Source of the DNA: Eutrigla gurnardus
Lineage: Eukaryota; Chordata; Actinopteri; Perciformes; Triglidae
Length of the DNA: 64,000 bases
NCBI GenBank assembly: GCA_963514095.1
Contig: CAUPSS010000026.1
Coordinates: forward strand, 62,001-126,000
Reading direction: 5' to 3'
Shown here: piece by piece, positions 39,074 to 51,929 of the stretch
Numbering within the stretch: position 1 is the first letter of the stretch
Layout: every line of letters starts with the position of its first letter
Notes under the pieces: generated by a model
Databases searched by the model: none
What the model saw: the letters and a program-made list of their open reading frames with translations, nothing else
Told to the model about the DNA's origin: nothing
Position numbers and translations under genes: made by a program

Positions 39074-41007
39074 AGGGCTGACATGTAGAGACAGACAGGT
39101 AACCAGTCTATCACAGGGAGACATGTAGAGACAGACAGGTAACCAGTCTATCACAGGGAGACATGTACAGACAGACAGGTAACCAGTCTATCACAGGGCT
39201 GACATGTAGAGACAGACAGGTAACCAGTCTATCACAGGGCTGACATGTAGAGACAGACAGGTAACCAGTCTATCACAGGGAGACATGTAGAGACAGACAG
39301 GTAACCAGTCTATCACAGGGAGACATGTACAGACAGACAGGTAACCAGTCTATCACAGGGCTGACATGTAGAGACAGACAGGTAACCAGTCTATCACAGG
39401 GGGACATGTAGAGACAGACAGGTAACCAGTCTATCACAGGGAGACATGTAGAGACAGACAGGTAACCAGTCTATCACAGGGAGACATGTAGAGACAGACA
39501 GGTAACCAGTCTATCACAGGGAGACATGTAAAGACAGACAGGTAACCAGTCTATCACAGGGAGACATGTAGAGACAGACAGGTGACCAGTCTATCACAGG
39601 GAGACATGTAGAGACAGACAGGTAACCAGTCTATCACAGGGAGACATGTAGAGACAGACAGGTAACCAGTCTATCACAGGGAGACATGTACAGACAGACA
39701 GGTAACCAGTCTATCACAGGGCTGACATGTAGAGACAGACAGGTAACCAGTCTATCACAGGGCTGACATGTAGAGACAGACAGGTAACCAGTCTATCATA
39801 GGGCTGACATGTAGAGACAGACAGGTAACCAGTCTATCACATGGAGACATGTGGAGACAGACAGGTAACCAGTCTATCACAGGGAGACATGTAGAGACAG
39901 ACAGGTAACCAGTCTATCACAGGGAGACATGTAGAGACAGACAGGTAACCAGTCTATCACAGGGAGACATGTAGAGACAGACAGGTAACCAGTCTATCAC
40001 AGGGAGACATGTAGAGACAGACAGGTAACCAGTCTATCACAGGGAGACATGTAAAGACAGACAGGTAACCAGTCTATCACAGGGAGACATGTAGAGACAG
40101 ACAGGTGACCAGTCTATCACAGGGAGACATGTAGAGACAGACAGGTAACCAGTCTATCACAGGGAGACATGTAGAGACAGACAGGTAACCAGTCTATCAC
40201 AGGGCTGACATGTAGAGACAGACAGGTAACCAGTCTATCACAGGGAGACATGTAGAGACAGACAGGTAACCAGTCTATCACAGGGAGACATGTACAGACA
40301 GACAGGTAACCAGTCTATCACAGGGCTGACATGTAGAGACAGACAGGTAACCAGTCTATCACAGGGCTGACATGTAGAGACAGACAGGTAACCAGTCTAT
40401 CACAGGGAGACATGTAGAGACAGACAGGTAACCAGTCTATCACAGGGAGACATGTACAGACAGACAGGTAACCAGTCTATCACAGGGCTGACATGTAGAG
40501 ACAGACAGGTAACCAGTCTATCACAGGGGGACATGTAGAGACAGACAGGTAACCAGTCTATCACAGGGAGACATGTAGAGACAGACAGGTAACCAGTCTA
40601 TCACAGGGAGACATGTAGAGACAGACAGGTAACCAGTCTATCACAGGGAGACATGTAAAGACAGACAGGTAACCAGTCTATCACAGGGAGACATGTAGAG
40701 ACAGACAGGTGACCAGTCTATCACAGGGAGACATGTAGAGACAGACAGGTAACCAGTCTATCACAGGGAGACATGTAGAGACAGACAGGTAACCAGTCTA
40801 TCACAGGGAGACATGTACAGACAGACAGGTAACCAGTCTATCACAGGGCTGACATGTAGAGACAGACAGGTAACCAGTCTATCACAGGGCTGACATGTAG
40901 AGACAGACAGGTAACCAGTCTATCATAGGGCTGACATGTAGAGACAGACAGGTAACCAGTCTATCACATGGAGACATGTGGAGACAGACAGGTAACCAGT
41001 CTATCAC
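39074..41007. repeat. 1,127-bp 28-mer, one full and one partial tandem copy
   Basis: Copy 1 is 39074-40200: m3 m1 m9 m3 m3 m1 m9 m3 m2 m1 m1 m10 m11 m1 m1 m9 m3 m3 m7 m8 followed by four m1, m10, m11, m1, m1. Twenty-one 40-base and seven 41-base monomers give 1,127. Copy 2 begins at 40201 and leaves the pattern after its m8. The right-paralogue counterpart (56397-57563) is 1,167 long, with one more m1. A 1,085-base relative lies at 43347-44431. Confidence 0.88.
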
Positions 41008-43346
41008 AGGGAGACATGTAGAGACAGACAGGTAACCAGTCTATCACAGGGAGACATGTAGAGACCGACAGGTAACCAGTCTATCACAGGGGGACATGTA
41101 GAGACAGACAGGTAACCAGTCTATCACAGGGCTGACATGTAGAGACAGACAGGTAACCAGTCTATCATAGGGCTGACATGTAGAGACAGACAGGTGACCA
41201 GTCTATCACAGGGCTGACATGTAGAGACAGACAGGTAACCAGTCTATCACAGGGAGACATGTAGAGACAGACAGGTAACCAGTCTATCACAGGGAGACAT
41301 GTAGAGACAGACAGGTAACCAGTCTATCACAGGGCTGACATGTAGAGACAGACAGGCAACCAGTCTATCACAGGGCTGACATGTAGAGACAGACAGGTAG
41401 CCAGTCTATCACAGGGCCGACATGTAGAGACAGACAGGTAACCAGTCTATCACAGGGAGACATGTAGAGACAGACAGGTAACCAGTCTATCACAGGGAGA
41501 CATGTAGAGACAGACAGGTAACCAGTCTATCATGGGGCCGACATGTAGAGACAGACAGGTAACCAGTCTATCACAGGGAGACATGTAGAGACAGACAGGT
41601 AACCAGTCTATCACAGGGGGACATGTAGAGACAGACAGGTAACCAGTCTATCACAGGGAGACATGTAGAGACAGACAGGTAACCAGTCTATCACAGGGAG
41701 ACATGTAGAGACAGACAGGTAACCAGTCTATCATGGGGCCGACATGTAGAGACAGACAGGTAACCAGTCTATCACAGGGAGACATGTAGAGACAGACAGG
41801 TAACCAGTCTATCACAGGGAGACATGTAGAGACAGACAGGTAACCAGTCTATCACAGGGAGACATGTAAAGACAGACAGGTAACCAGTCTATCACAGGGA
41901 GACATGTAGAGACAGACAGGTGACCAGTTTATCACAGGGAGACATGTAGAGACAGACAGGTAACCAGTCTATCACAGGGAGACATGTAGAGACAGACAGG
42001 TAACCAGTCTATCACAGGGAGACATGTACAGACAGACAGGTAACCAGTCTATCACAGGGCTGACATGTAGAGACAGACAGGTAACCAGTCTATCACAGGG
42101 CTGACATGTAGAGACAGACAGGTAACCAGTCTATCATAGGGCTGACATGTAGAGACAGACAGGTAACCAGTCTATCACATGGAGACATGTGGAGACAGAC
42201 AGGTAACCAGTCTATCACAGGGAGACATGTAGAGACAGACAGGTAACCAGTCTATCACAGGGAGACATGTAGAGACCGACAGGTAACCAGTCTATCACAG
42301 GGGGACATGTAGAGACAGACAGGTAACCAGTCTATCACAGGGAGACATGTAGAGACAGACAGGTAACCAGTCTATCACAGGGAGACATGTAGAGACAGAC
42401 AGGTAACCAGTCTATCACGGGGCCGACATGTAGAGACAGACAGGTAACCAGTCTATCACAGGGAGACATGTAGAGACAGACAGGCAACCAGTCTATCACA
42501 GGGCTGACATGTAGAGACAGACAGGTAACCAGTCTATCACAGGGCCGACATGTAGAGACAGACAGGTAACCAGTCTATCACAGGGAGACATGTAGAGACA
42601 GACAGGTAACCAGTCTATCATGGGGCCGACATGTAGAGACAGACAGGTAACCAGTCTATCACAGGGAGACATGTAGAGACAGACAGGTAACCAGTCTATC
42701 ACAGGGGGACATGTAGAGACAGACAGGTAACCAGTCTATCACATGGAGACATGTGGAGACAGACAGGTAACCAGTCTATCACAGGGCTGACATGTAGAGA
42801 CAGACAGGCAACCAGTCTATCACAGGGCTGACATGTAGAGACAGACAGGTAACCAGTCTATCACAGGGCCGACATGTAGAGACAGACAGGTAACCAGTCT
42901 ATCACAGGGAGACATGTAGAGACAGACAGGTAACCAGTCTATCACAGGGAGACATGTAGAGACAGACAGGTAACCAGTCTATCATGGGGCCGACATGTAG
43001 AGACAGACAGGTAACCAGTCTATCACAGGGAGACATGTAGAGACAGACAGGTAACCAGTCTATCACAGGGGGACATGTAGAGACAGACAGGTAACCAGTC
43101 TATCACAGTAAGACATGTAGAGACAGACAGGTAACCAGTCTATCACAGGGAGACATGTAGAGACAGACAGGTAACCAGTCTATCACAGGGGGACATGTAG
43201 AGACAGACAGGTAACCAGTCTATCACAGGGAGACATGTAGAGACAGACAGGTGACCAGTCTATCACAGGGAGACATGTAGAGACAGACAGGTAACCAGTC
43301 TATCACAGGGAGACATGTAGAGACAGACAGGTAACCAGTCTATCAC
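41008..43346. repeat. Mixed domain III segment
   Basis: It joins m1-m12-m2-m3-m7(ggtgacc) with m13-m3-m4, m6-m1-m1-m10-m11, and from about 42.3 kb the m5-m1(ggcaacc)-m3-m4 string and a gtaag monomer (43108). From m8 on, the latter part matches 48.6-49.3 kb at offset 5,887. Private changes are 'gtagcc' near 41,398 and 'agtttatc' near 41,930. The minus-strand frame at 42496-42702 lies in an m3-m4-m1-m6 string with one m1 fewer than usual. Confidence 0.8.
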
Positions 43347-45075
43347 AGGGCTGACATGTAGAGACAGACAGGTAACCAGTCTATCACAGGGAGACATGTA
43401 GAGACAGACAGGTAACCAGTCTATCACAGGGAGACATGTACAGACAGACAGGTAACCAGTCTATCACAGGGAGACATGTAGAGACAGACAGGTAACCAGT
43501 CTATCACAGGGAGACATGTACAGACAGACAGGTAACCAGTCTATCACAGGGCTGACATGTAGAGACAGACAGGTAACCAGTCTATCACAGGGGGACATGT
43601 AGAGACAGACAGGTAACCAGTCTATCACAGGGAGACATGTAGAGACAGACAGGTAACCAGTCTATCACAGGGAGACATGTAGAGACAGACAGGTAACCAG
43701 TCTATCACAGGGAGACATGTAAAGACAGACAGGTAACCAGTCTATCACAGGGAGACATGTAGAGACAGACAGGTGACCAGTCTATCACAGGGAGACATGT
43801 AGAGACAGACAGGTAACCAGTCTATCACAGGGAGACATGTAGAGACAGACAGGTAACCAGTCTATCACAGGGAGACATGTACAGACAGACAGGTAACCAG
43901 TCTATCACAGGGCTGACATGTAGAGACAGACAGGTAACCAGTCTATCACAGGGCTGACATGTAGAGACAGACAGGTAACCAGTCTATCATAGGGCTGACA
44001 TGTAGAGACAGACAGGTAACCAGTCTATCACATGGAGACATGTGGAGACAGACAGGTAACCAGTCTATCACAGGGAGACATGTAGAGACAGACAGGTAAC
44101 CAGTCTATCACAGGGAGACATGTAGAGACAGACAGGTAACCAGTCTATCACAGGGAGACATGTAGAGACAGACAGGTAACCAGTCTATCACAGGGAGACA
44201 TGTAGAGACAGACAGGTAACCAGTCTATCACAGGGAGACATGTAGAGACAGACAGGTAACCAGTCTATCACAGGGAGACATGTAAAGACAGACAGGTAAC
44301 CAGTCTATCACAGGGAGACATGTAGAGACAGACAGGTGACCAGTCTATCACAGGGAGACATGTAGAGACAGACAGGTAACCAGTCTATCACAGGGAGACA
44401 TGTAGAGACAGACAGGTAACCAGTCTATCACAGGGCTGACATGTAGAGACAGACAGGTAACCAGTCTATCACAGGGAGACATGTAGAGACAGACAGGTAA
44501 CCAGTCTATCACAGGGAGACATGTACAGACAGACAGGTAACCAGTCTATCACAGGGCTGACATGTAGAGACAGACAGGTAACCAGTCTATCACAGGGCTG
44601 ACATGTAGAGACAGACAGGTAACCAGTCTATCACAGGGAGACATGTAGAGACAGACAGGTAACCAGTCTATCACAGGGAGACATGTACAGACAGACAGGT
44701 AACCAGTCTATCACAGGGCTGACATGTAGAGACAGACAGGTAACCAGTCTATCACAGGGGGACATGTAGAGACAGACAGGTAACCAGTCTATCACAGGGA
44801 GACATGTAGAGACAGACAGGTAACCAGTCTATCACAGGGAGACATGTAGAGACAGACAGGTAACCAGTCTATCACAGGGAGACATGTAAAGACAGACAGG
44901 TAACCAGTCTATCACAGGGAGACATGTAGAGACAGACAGGTGACCAGTCTATCACAGGGAGACATGTAGAGACAGACAGGTAACCAGTCTATCACAGGGA
45001 GACATGTAGAGACAGACAGGTAACCAGTCTATCACAGGGAGACATGTACAGACAGACAGGTAACCAGTCTATCAC
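43347..45075. repeat. 28-mer-related segment (1,085-bp unit and partial copy)
   Basis: 43347-44431 is a 27-monomer relative of the 28-mer (22x40+5x41=1,085). A partial copy starts at 44432 with the usual m3-m1-m9-m3-m3-m1-m9-m3-m2 order and runs into the 1,535-base duplication. Confidence 0.83.
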
Positions 45076-48000
45076 AGGGCTGACATGTAGAGACAGACAG
45101 GTAACCAGTCTATCACAGGGCTGACATGTAGAGACAGACAGGTAACCAGTCTATCATAGGGCTGACATGTAGAGACAGACAGGTAACCAGTCTATCACAT
45201 GGAGACATGTGGAGACAGACAGGTAACCAGTCTATCACAGGGAGACATGTAGAGACAGACAGGTAACCAGTCTATCACAGGGAGACATGTAGAGACCGAC
45301 AGGTAACCAGTCTATCACAGGGGGACATGTAGAGACAGACAGGTAACCAGTCTATCACAGGGCTGACATGTAGAGACAGACAGGTAACCAGTCTATCATA
45401 GGGCTGACATGTAGAGACAGACAGGTGACCAGTCTATCACAGGGCTGACATGTAGAGACAGACAGGTAACCAGTCTATCACAGGGAGACATGTAGAGACA
45501 GACAGGTAACCAGTCTATCACAGGGAGACATGTAGAGACAGACAGGTAACCAGTCTATCACAGGGCTGACATGTAGAGACAGACAGGCAACCAGTCTATC
45601 ACAGGGCTGACATGTAGAGACAGACAGGTAACCAGTCTATCACAGGGCCGACATGTAGAGACAGACAGGTAACCAGTCTATCACAGGGAGACATGTAGAG
45701 ACAGACAGGTAACCAGTCTATCACAGGGAGACATGTAGAGACAGACAGGTAACCAGTCTATCATGGGGCCGACATGTAGAGACAGACAGGTAACCAGTCT
45801 ATCACAGGGAGACATGTAGAGACAGAGAGGTAACCAGTCTATCACAGGGGGACATGTAGAGACAGACAGGTAACCAGTCTATCACAGGGAGACATGTAGA
45901 GACAGACAGGTAACCAGTCTATCACAGGGAGACATGTAGAGACAGACAGGTAACCAGTCTATCATGGGGCCGACATGTAGAGACAGACAGGTAACCAGTC
46001 TATCACAGGGAGACATGTAGAGACAGACAGGTAACCAGTCTATCACAGGGAGACATGTAGAGACAGACAGGTAACCAGTCTATCACAGGGAGACATGTAA
46101 AGACAGACAGGTAACCAGTCTATCACAGGGAGACATGTAGAGACAGACAGGTGACCAGTCTATCACAGGGAGACATGTAGAGACAGACAGGTAACCAGTC
46201 TATCACAGGGAGACATGTAGAGACAGACAGGTAACCAGTCTATCACAGGGCTGACATGTAGAGACAGACAGGTAACCAGTCTATCACAGGGAGACATGTA
46301 GAGACAGACAGGTAACCAGTCTATCACAGGGAGACATGTACAGACAGACAGGTAACCAGTCTATCACAGGGCTGACATGTAGAGACAGACAGGTAACCAG
46401 TCTATCACAGGGCTGACATGTAGAGACAGACAGGTAACCAGTCTATCATAGGGCTGACATGTAGAGACAGACAGGTAACCAGTCTATCACATGGAGACAT
46501 GTGGAGACAGACAGGTAACCAGTCTATCACAGGGAGACATGTAGAGACAGACAGGTAACCAGTCTATCACAGGGAGACATGTAGAGACCGACAGGTAACC
46601 AGTCTATCACAGGGCTGACATGTAGAGACAGACAGGTAACCAGTCTATCACAGGGCTGACATGTAGAGACAGACAGGTAACCAGTCTATCATAGGGCTGA
46701 CATGTAGAGACAGACAGGTAACCAGTCTATCACATGGAGACATGTGGAGACAGACAGGTAACCAGTCTATCACAGGGAGACATGTAGAGACAGACAGGTA
46801 ACCAGTCTATCACAGGGAGACATGTAGAGACCGACAGGTAACCAGTCTATCACAGGGGGACATGTAGAGACAGACAGGTAACCAGTCTATCACAGGGCTG
46901 ACATGTAGAGACAGACAGGTAACCAGTCTATCATAGGGCTGACATGTAGAGACAGACAGGTGACCAGTCTATCACAGGGCTGACATGTAGAGACAGACAG
47001 GTAACCAGTCTATCACAGGGAGACATGTAGAGACAGACAGGTAACCAGTCTATCACAGGGAGACATGTAGAGACAGACAGGTAACCAGTCTATCACAGGG
47101 CTGACATGTAGAGACAGACAGGCAACCAGTCTATCACAGGGCTGACATGTAGAGACAGACAGGTAACCAGTCTATCACAGGGCCGACATGTAGAGACAGA
47201 CAGGTAACCAGTCTATCACAGGGAGACATGTAGAGACAGACAGGTAACCAGTCTATCACAGGGAGACATGTAGAGACAGACAGGTAACCAGTCTATCATG
47301 GGGCCGACATGTAGAGACAGACAGGTAACCAGTCTATCACAGGGAGACATGTAGAGACAGAGAGGTAACCAGTCTATCACAGGGGGACATGTAGAGACAG
47401 ACAGGTAACCAGTCTATCACAGGGAGACATGTAGAGACAGACAGGTAACCAGTCTATCACAGGGAGACATGTAGAGACAGACAGGTAACCAGTCTATCAT
47501 GGGGCCGACATGTAGAGACAGACAGGTAACCAGTCTATCACAGGGAGACATGTAGAGACAGACAGGTAACCAGTCTATCACAGGGAGACATGTAGAGACA
47601 GACAGGTAACCAGTCTATCACAGGGAGACATGTAAAGACAGACAGGTAACCAGTCTATCACAGGGAGACATGTAGAGACAGACAGGTGACCAGTCTATCA
47701 CAGGGAGACATGTAGAGACAGACAGGTAACCAGTCTATCACAGGGAGACATGTAGAGACAGACAGGTAACCAGTCTATCACAGGGCTGACATGTAGAGAC
47801 AGACAGGTAACCAGTCTATCACAGGGAGACATGTAGAGACAGACAGGTAACCAGTCTATCACAGGGAGACATGTACAGACAGACAGGTAACCAGTCTATC
47901 ACAGGGCTGACATGTAGAGACAGACAGGTAACCAGTCTATCACAGGGCTGACATGTAGAGACAGACAGGTAACCAGTCTATCATAGGGCTGACATGTAGA

Positions 48001-48145
48001 GACAGACAGGTAACCAGTCTATCACATGGAGACATGTGGAGACAGACAGGTAACCAGTCTATCACAGGGAGACATGTAGAGACAGACAGGTAACCAGTCT
48101 ATCACAGGGAGACATGTAGAGACCGACAGGTAACCAGTCTATCAC
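45076..48145. repeat. 1,535-bp 38-mer, two tandem copies
   Basis: Copy 1 is 45076-46610 and copy 2 is 46611-48145. Twenty-three 40-base and fifteen 41-base monomers give 1,535. Both carry a private 'gagagg' in an m1 (45825 and 47360). At the junction (46611) an m12 is followed by m3 instead of its near-invariant partner m2, which marks the crossover point. Confidence 0.92.
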
Positions 48146-48993
48146 AGGGGGACATGTAGAGACAGACAGGTAACCAGTCTATCACAGGGAGACATGTAGA
48201 GACAGACAGGTAACCAGTCTATCACAGGGAGACATGTAGAGACAGACAGGTAACCAGTCTATCACGGGGCCGACATGTAGAGACAGACAGGTAACCAGTC
48301 TATCACAGGGAGACATGTAGAGACAGACAGGCAACCAGTCTATCACAGGGCTGACATGTAGAGACAGACAGGTAACCAGTCTATCACAGGGCCGACATGT
48401 AGAGACAGACAGGTAACCAGTCTATCACCGGGAGACATGTAGAGACAGACAGGTAACCAGTCTATCACAGGGAGACATGTAGAGACAGACAGGTAACCAG
48501 TCTATCATGGGGCCGACATGTAGAGACAGACAGGTAACCAGTCTATCACAGGGAGACATGTAGAGACAGACAGGTAACCAGTCTATCACAGGGGGACATG
48601 TAGAGACAGACAGGTAACCAGTCTATCACATGGAGACATGTGGAGACAGACAGGTAACCAGTCTATCACAGGGCTGACATGTAGAGACAGACAGGCAACC
48701 AGTCTATCACAGGGCTGACATGTAGAGACAGACAGGTAACCAGTCTATCACAGGGCCGACATGTAGAGACAGACAGGTAACCAGTCTATCACAGGGAGAC
48801 ATGTAGAGACAGACAGGTAACCAGTCTATCACAGGGAGACATGTAGAGACAGACAGGTAACCAGTCTATCATGGGGCCGACATGTAGAGACAGACAGGTA
48901 ACCAGTCTATCACAGGGAGACATGTAGAGACAGACAGGTAACCAGTCTATCACAGGGGGACATGTAGAGACAGACAGGTAACCAGTCTATCAC
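48146..48993. repeat. Lead-in to the second 36-mer
   Basis: It has m2-m1-m1-m5-m1(ggcaacc)-m3-m4-m1-m1-m6-m1-m2-m8-m13-m3-m4-m1-m1-m6-m1-m2. A private 'caccggg' lies near 48,428. It matches 28.9-29.74 kb at offset 19,254. Confidence 0.85.
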
Positions 48994-50445
48994 AGTAAGA
49001 CATGTAGAGACAGACAGGTAACCAGTCTATCACAGGGAGACATGTAGAGACAGACAGGTAACCAGTCTATCACAGGGGGACATGTAGAGACAGACAGGTA
49101 ACCAGTCTATCACAGGGAGACATGTAGAGACAGACAGGTGACCAGTCTATCACAGGGAGACATGTAGAGACAGACAGGTAACCAGTCTATCACAGGGAGA
49201 CATGTAGAGACAGACAGGTAACCAGTCTATCACAGGGCTGACATGTAGAGACAGACAGGTAACCAGTCTATCACAGGGAGACATGTAGAGACAGACAGGT
49301 AACCAGTCTATCACAGGGAGACATGTACAGACAGACAGGTAACCAGTCTATCACAGGGCTGACATGTAGAGACAGACAGGTAACCAGTCTATCACAGGGC
49401 TGACATGTAGAGACAGACAGGTAACCAGTCTATCATAGGGCTGACATGTAGAGACAGACAGGTAACCAGTCTATCACATGGAGACATGTGGAGACAGACA
49501 GGTAACCAGTCTATCACAGGGAGACATGTAGAGACAGACAGGTAACCAGTCTATCACAGGGAGACATGTAGAGACCGACAGGTAACCAGTCTATCACAGG
49601 GGGACATGTAGAGACAGACAGGTAACCAGTCTATCACAGGGAGACATGTAGAGACAGACAGGTAACCAGTCTATCACAGGGAGACATGTAGAGACAGACA
49701 GGTAACCAGTCTATCACGGGGCCGACATGTAGAGACAGACAGGTAACCAGTCTATCACAGGGAGACATGTAGAGACAGACAGGCAACCAGTCTATCACAG
49801 GGCTGACATGTAGAGACAGACAGGTAACCAGTCTATCACAGGGCCGACATGTAGAGACAGACAGGTAACCAGTCTATCACAGGCAGACATGTAGAGACAG
49901 ACAGGTAACCAGTCTATCACAGGGAGACATGTAGAGACAGACAGGTAACCAGTCTATCATGGGGCCGACATGTAGAGACAGACAGGTAACCAGTCTATCA
50001 CAGGGAGACATGTAGAGACAGACAGGTAACCAGTCTATCACAGGGGGACATGTAGAGACAGACAGGTAACCAGTCTATCACATGGAGACATGTGGAGACA
50101 GACAGGTAACCAGTCTATCACAGGGCTGACATGTAGAGACAGACAGGCAACCAGTCTATCACAGGGCTGACATGTAGAGACAGACAGGTAACCAGTCTAT
50201 CACAGGGCCGACATGTAGAGACAGACAGGTAACCAGTCTATCACAGGGAGACATGTAGAGACAGACAGGTAACCAGTCTATCACAGGGAGACATGTAGAG
50301 ACAGACAGGTAACCAGTCTATCATGGGGCCGACATGTAGAGACAGACAGGTAACCAGTCTATCACAGGGAGACATGTAGAGACAGACAGGTAACCAGTCT
50401 ATCACAGGGGGACATGTAGAGACAGACAGGTAACCAGTCTATCAC
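48994..50445. repeat. 1,452-bp 36-mer, domain III copy 2
   Basis: Matches 29740-31191 at +19,254 and 59659-61110 at -10,665. A private 'aggcagac' lies near 49,883. Confidence 0.9.
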
Positions 50446-51008
50446 AGTAAGACATGTAGAGACAGACAGGTAACCAGTCTATCACATCGAGACATGTAGA
50501 GACAGACAGGTAACCAGTCTATCACAGGGGGACATGTAGAGACAGACAGGTAACCAGTCTATCACAGGGAGACATGTAGAGACAGACAGGTAACCAGTCT
50601 ATCACAGGGAGACATGTAGAGACAGACAGGTAACCAGTCTATCACAGGGAGACATGTAAAGACAGACAGGTAACCAGTCTATCACAGGGAGACATGTAGA
50701 GACAGACAGGTGACCAGTCTATCACAGGGAGACATGTAGAGACAGACAGGCAACCAGTCTATCACAGGGCTGACATGTAGAGACAGACAGGTAACCAGTC
50801 TATCACAGGGCCGACATGTAGAGACAGACAGGTAACCAGTCTATCACAGGGAGACATGTAGAGACAGACAGGTAACCAGTCTATCATGGGGCCGACATGT
50901 AGAGACAGACAGGTAACCAGTCTATCACAGGGAGACATGTAGAGACAGACAGGTAACCAGTCTATCACAGGGGGACATGTAGAGACAGACAGGTAACCAG
51001 TCTATCAC
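50446..51008. repeat. 563-bp 14-mer, copy c
   Basis: Equivalent to 31192-31754 and 33243-33805. The homologous place at 61.1 kb has only one gtaag-catcg pair, so the 14-mer is not duplicated there. The minus-strand frame at 50762-50968 lies in it. Confidence 0.9.
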
Positions 51009-51850
51009 AGTAAGACATGTAGAGACAGACAGGTAACCAGTCTATCACATCGAGACATGTAGAGACAGACAGGTAACCAGTCTATCACAGGGGGACATGT
51101 AGAGACAGACAGGTAACCAGTCTATCACAGGGAGACATGTAGAGACAAACAGGTAACCAGTCTATCACAGGGAGACATGTAGAGACAGACAGGTAACCAG
51201 TCTATCACAGGGAGACATGTAAAGACAGACAGGTAACCAGTCTATCACAGGGAGACATGTAGAGACAGACAGGTGACCAGTCTATCACAGGGAGACATGT
51301 AGAGACAGACAGGTAACCAGTCTATCACAGGGAGACATGTAGAGACAGACAGGTAACCAGTCTATCACAGGGCTGACATGTAGAGACAGACAGGTAACCA
51401 GTCTATCACAGGGAGACATGTAGAGACAGACAGGTAACCAGTCTATCACAGGGAGACATGTAGAGACAGACAGGTAACCAGTCTATCACAGGGAGACATG
51501 TAGAGAACGACAGGTAACCAGTCTATCACAGGGGGACATGTAGAGACAGACAGGTAACCAGTCTATCACAGGGAGACATGTAGAGACAGACAGGTAACCA
51601 GTCTATCACAGGGAGACATGTAGAGACAGACAGGTAACCAGTCTATCACGGGGCCGACATGTAGAGACAGACAGGTAACCAGTCTATCACAGGGAGACAT
51701 GTAGAGACAGACAGGTAACCAGTCTATCACAGGGGGACATGTAGAGACAGACAGTTAACCAGTCTATCACAGGGAGACATGTAGAGACAGACAGGTAACC
51801 AGTCTATCACATGGAGACATGTAGAGACAGACAGGTAACCAGTCTATCAC

Positions 51851-51889
51851 AGGGGACATGTAGAGACAGACAGGTAACCAGTCTATCAC
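51851..51889. repeat. 39-bp m2 monomer (one G lost)
   Basis: It reads 'aggggacatg' against 'agggggacatg' in the paralogues near 34,568 and 61,954. The loss is private to this copy. It also opens the minus-strand frame at 51807-52010. Confidence 0.9.
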
Positions 51890-51929
51890 AGGGAGACATG
51901 TAGAGACAGACAGGTAACCAGTCTATCAC

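Larger units (their letters stand above)
32315..42000. repeat. Block of about 9.6 kb, left paralogue
   Basis: This stretch aligns in order with 49.5-59.1 kb. The offset changes stepwise: 17,203 (gtaag 33244 to 50447), 17,283 (gagaac 34220 to 51503; gttaac 34471 to 51754), 17,282, 17,323 (acacg 37253 to 54576; truncated monomer 37755 to 55078), 17,363 (m2 at 40525 to 57888) and 17,078 (m4 at 41413 to 58491). Each step equals a whole-monomer gain or loss, except a one-base deletion at 51.85 kb. Ends are approximate because the flanks are repeats too. Confidence 0.85.
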
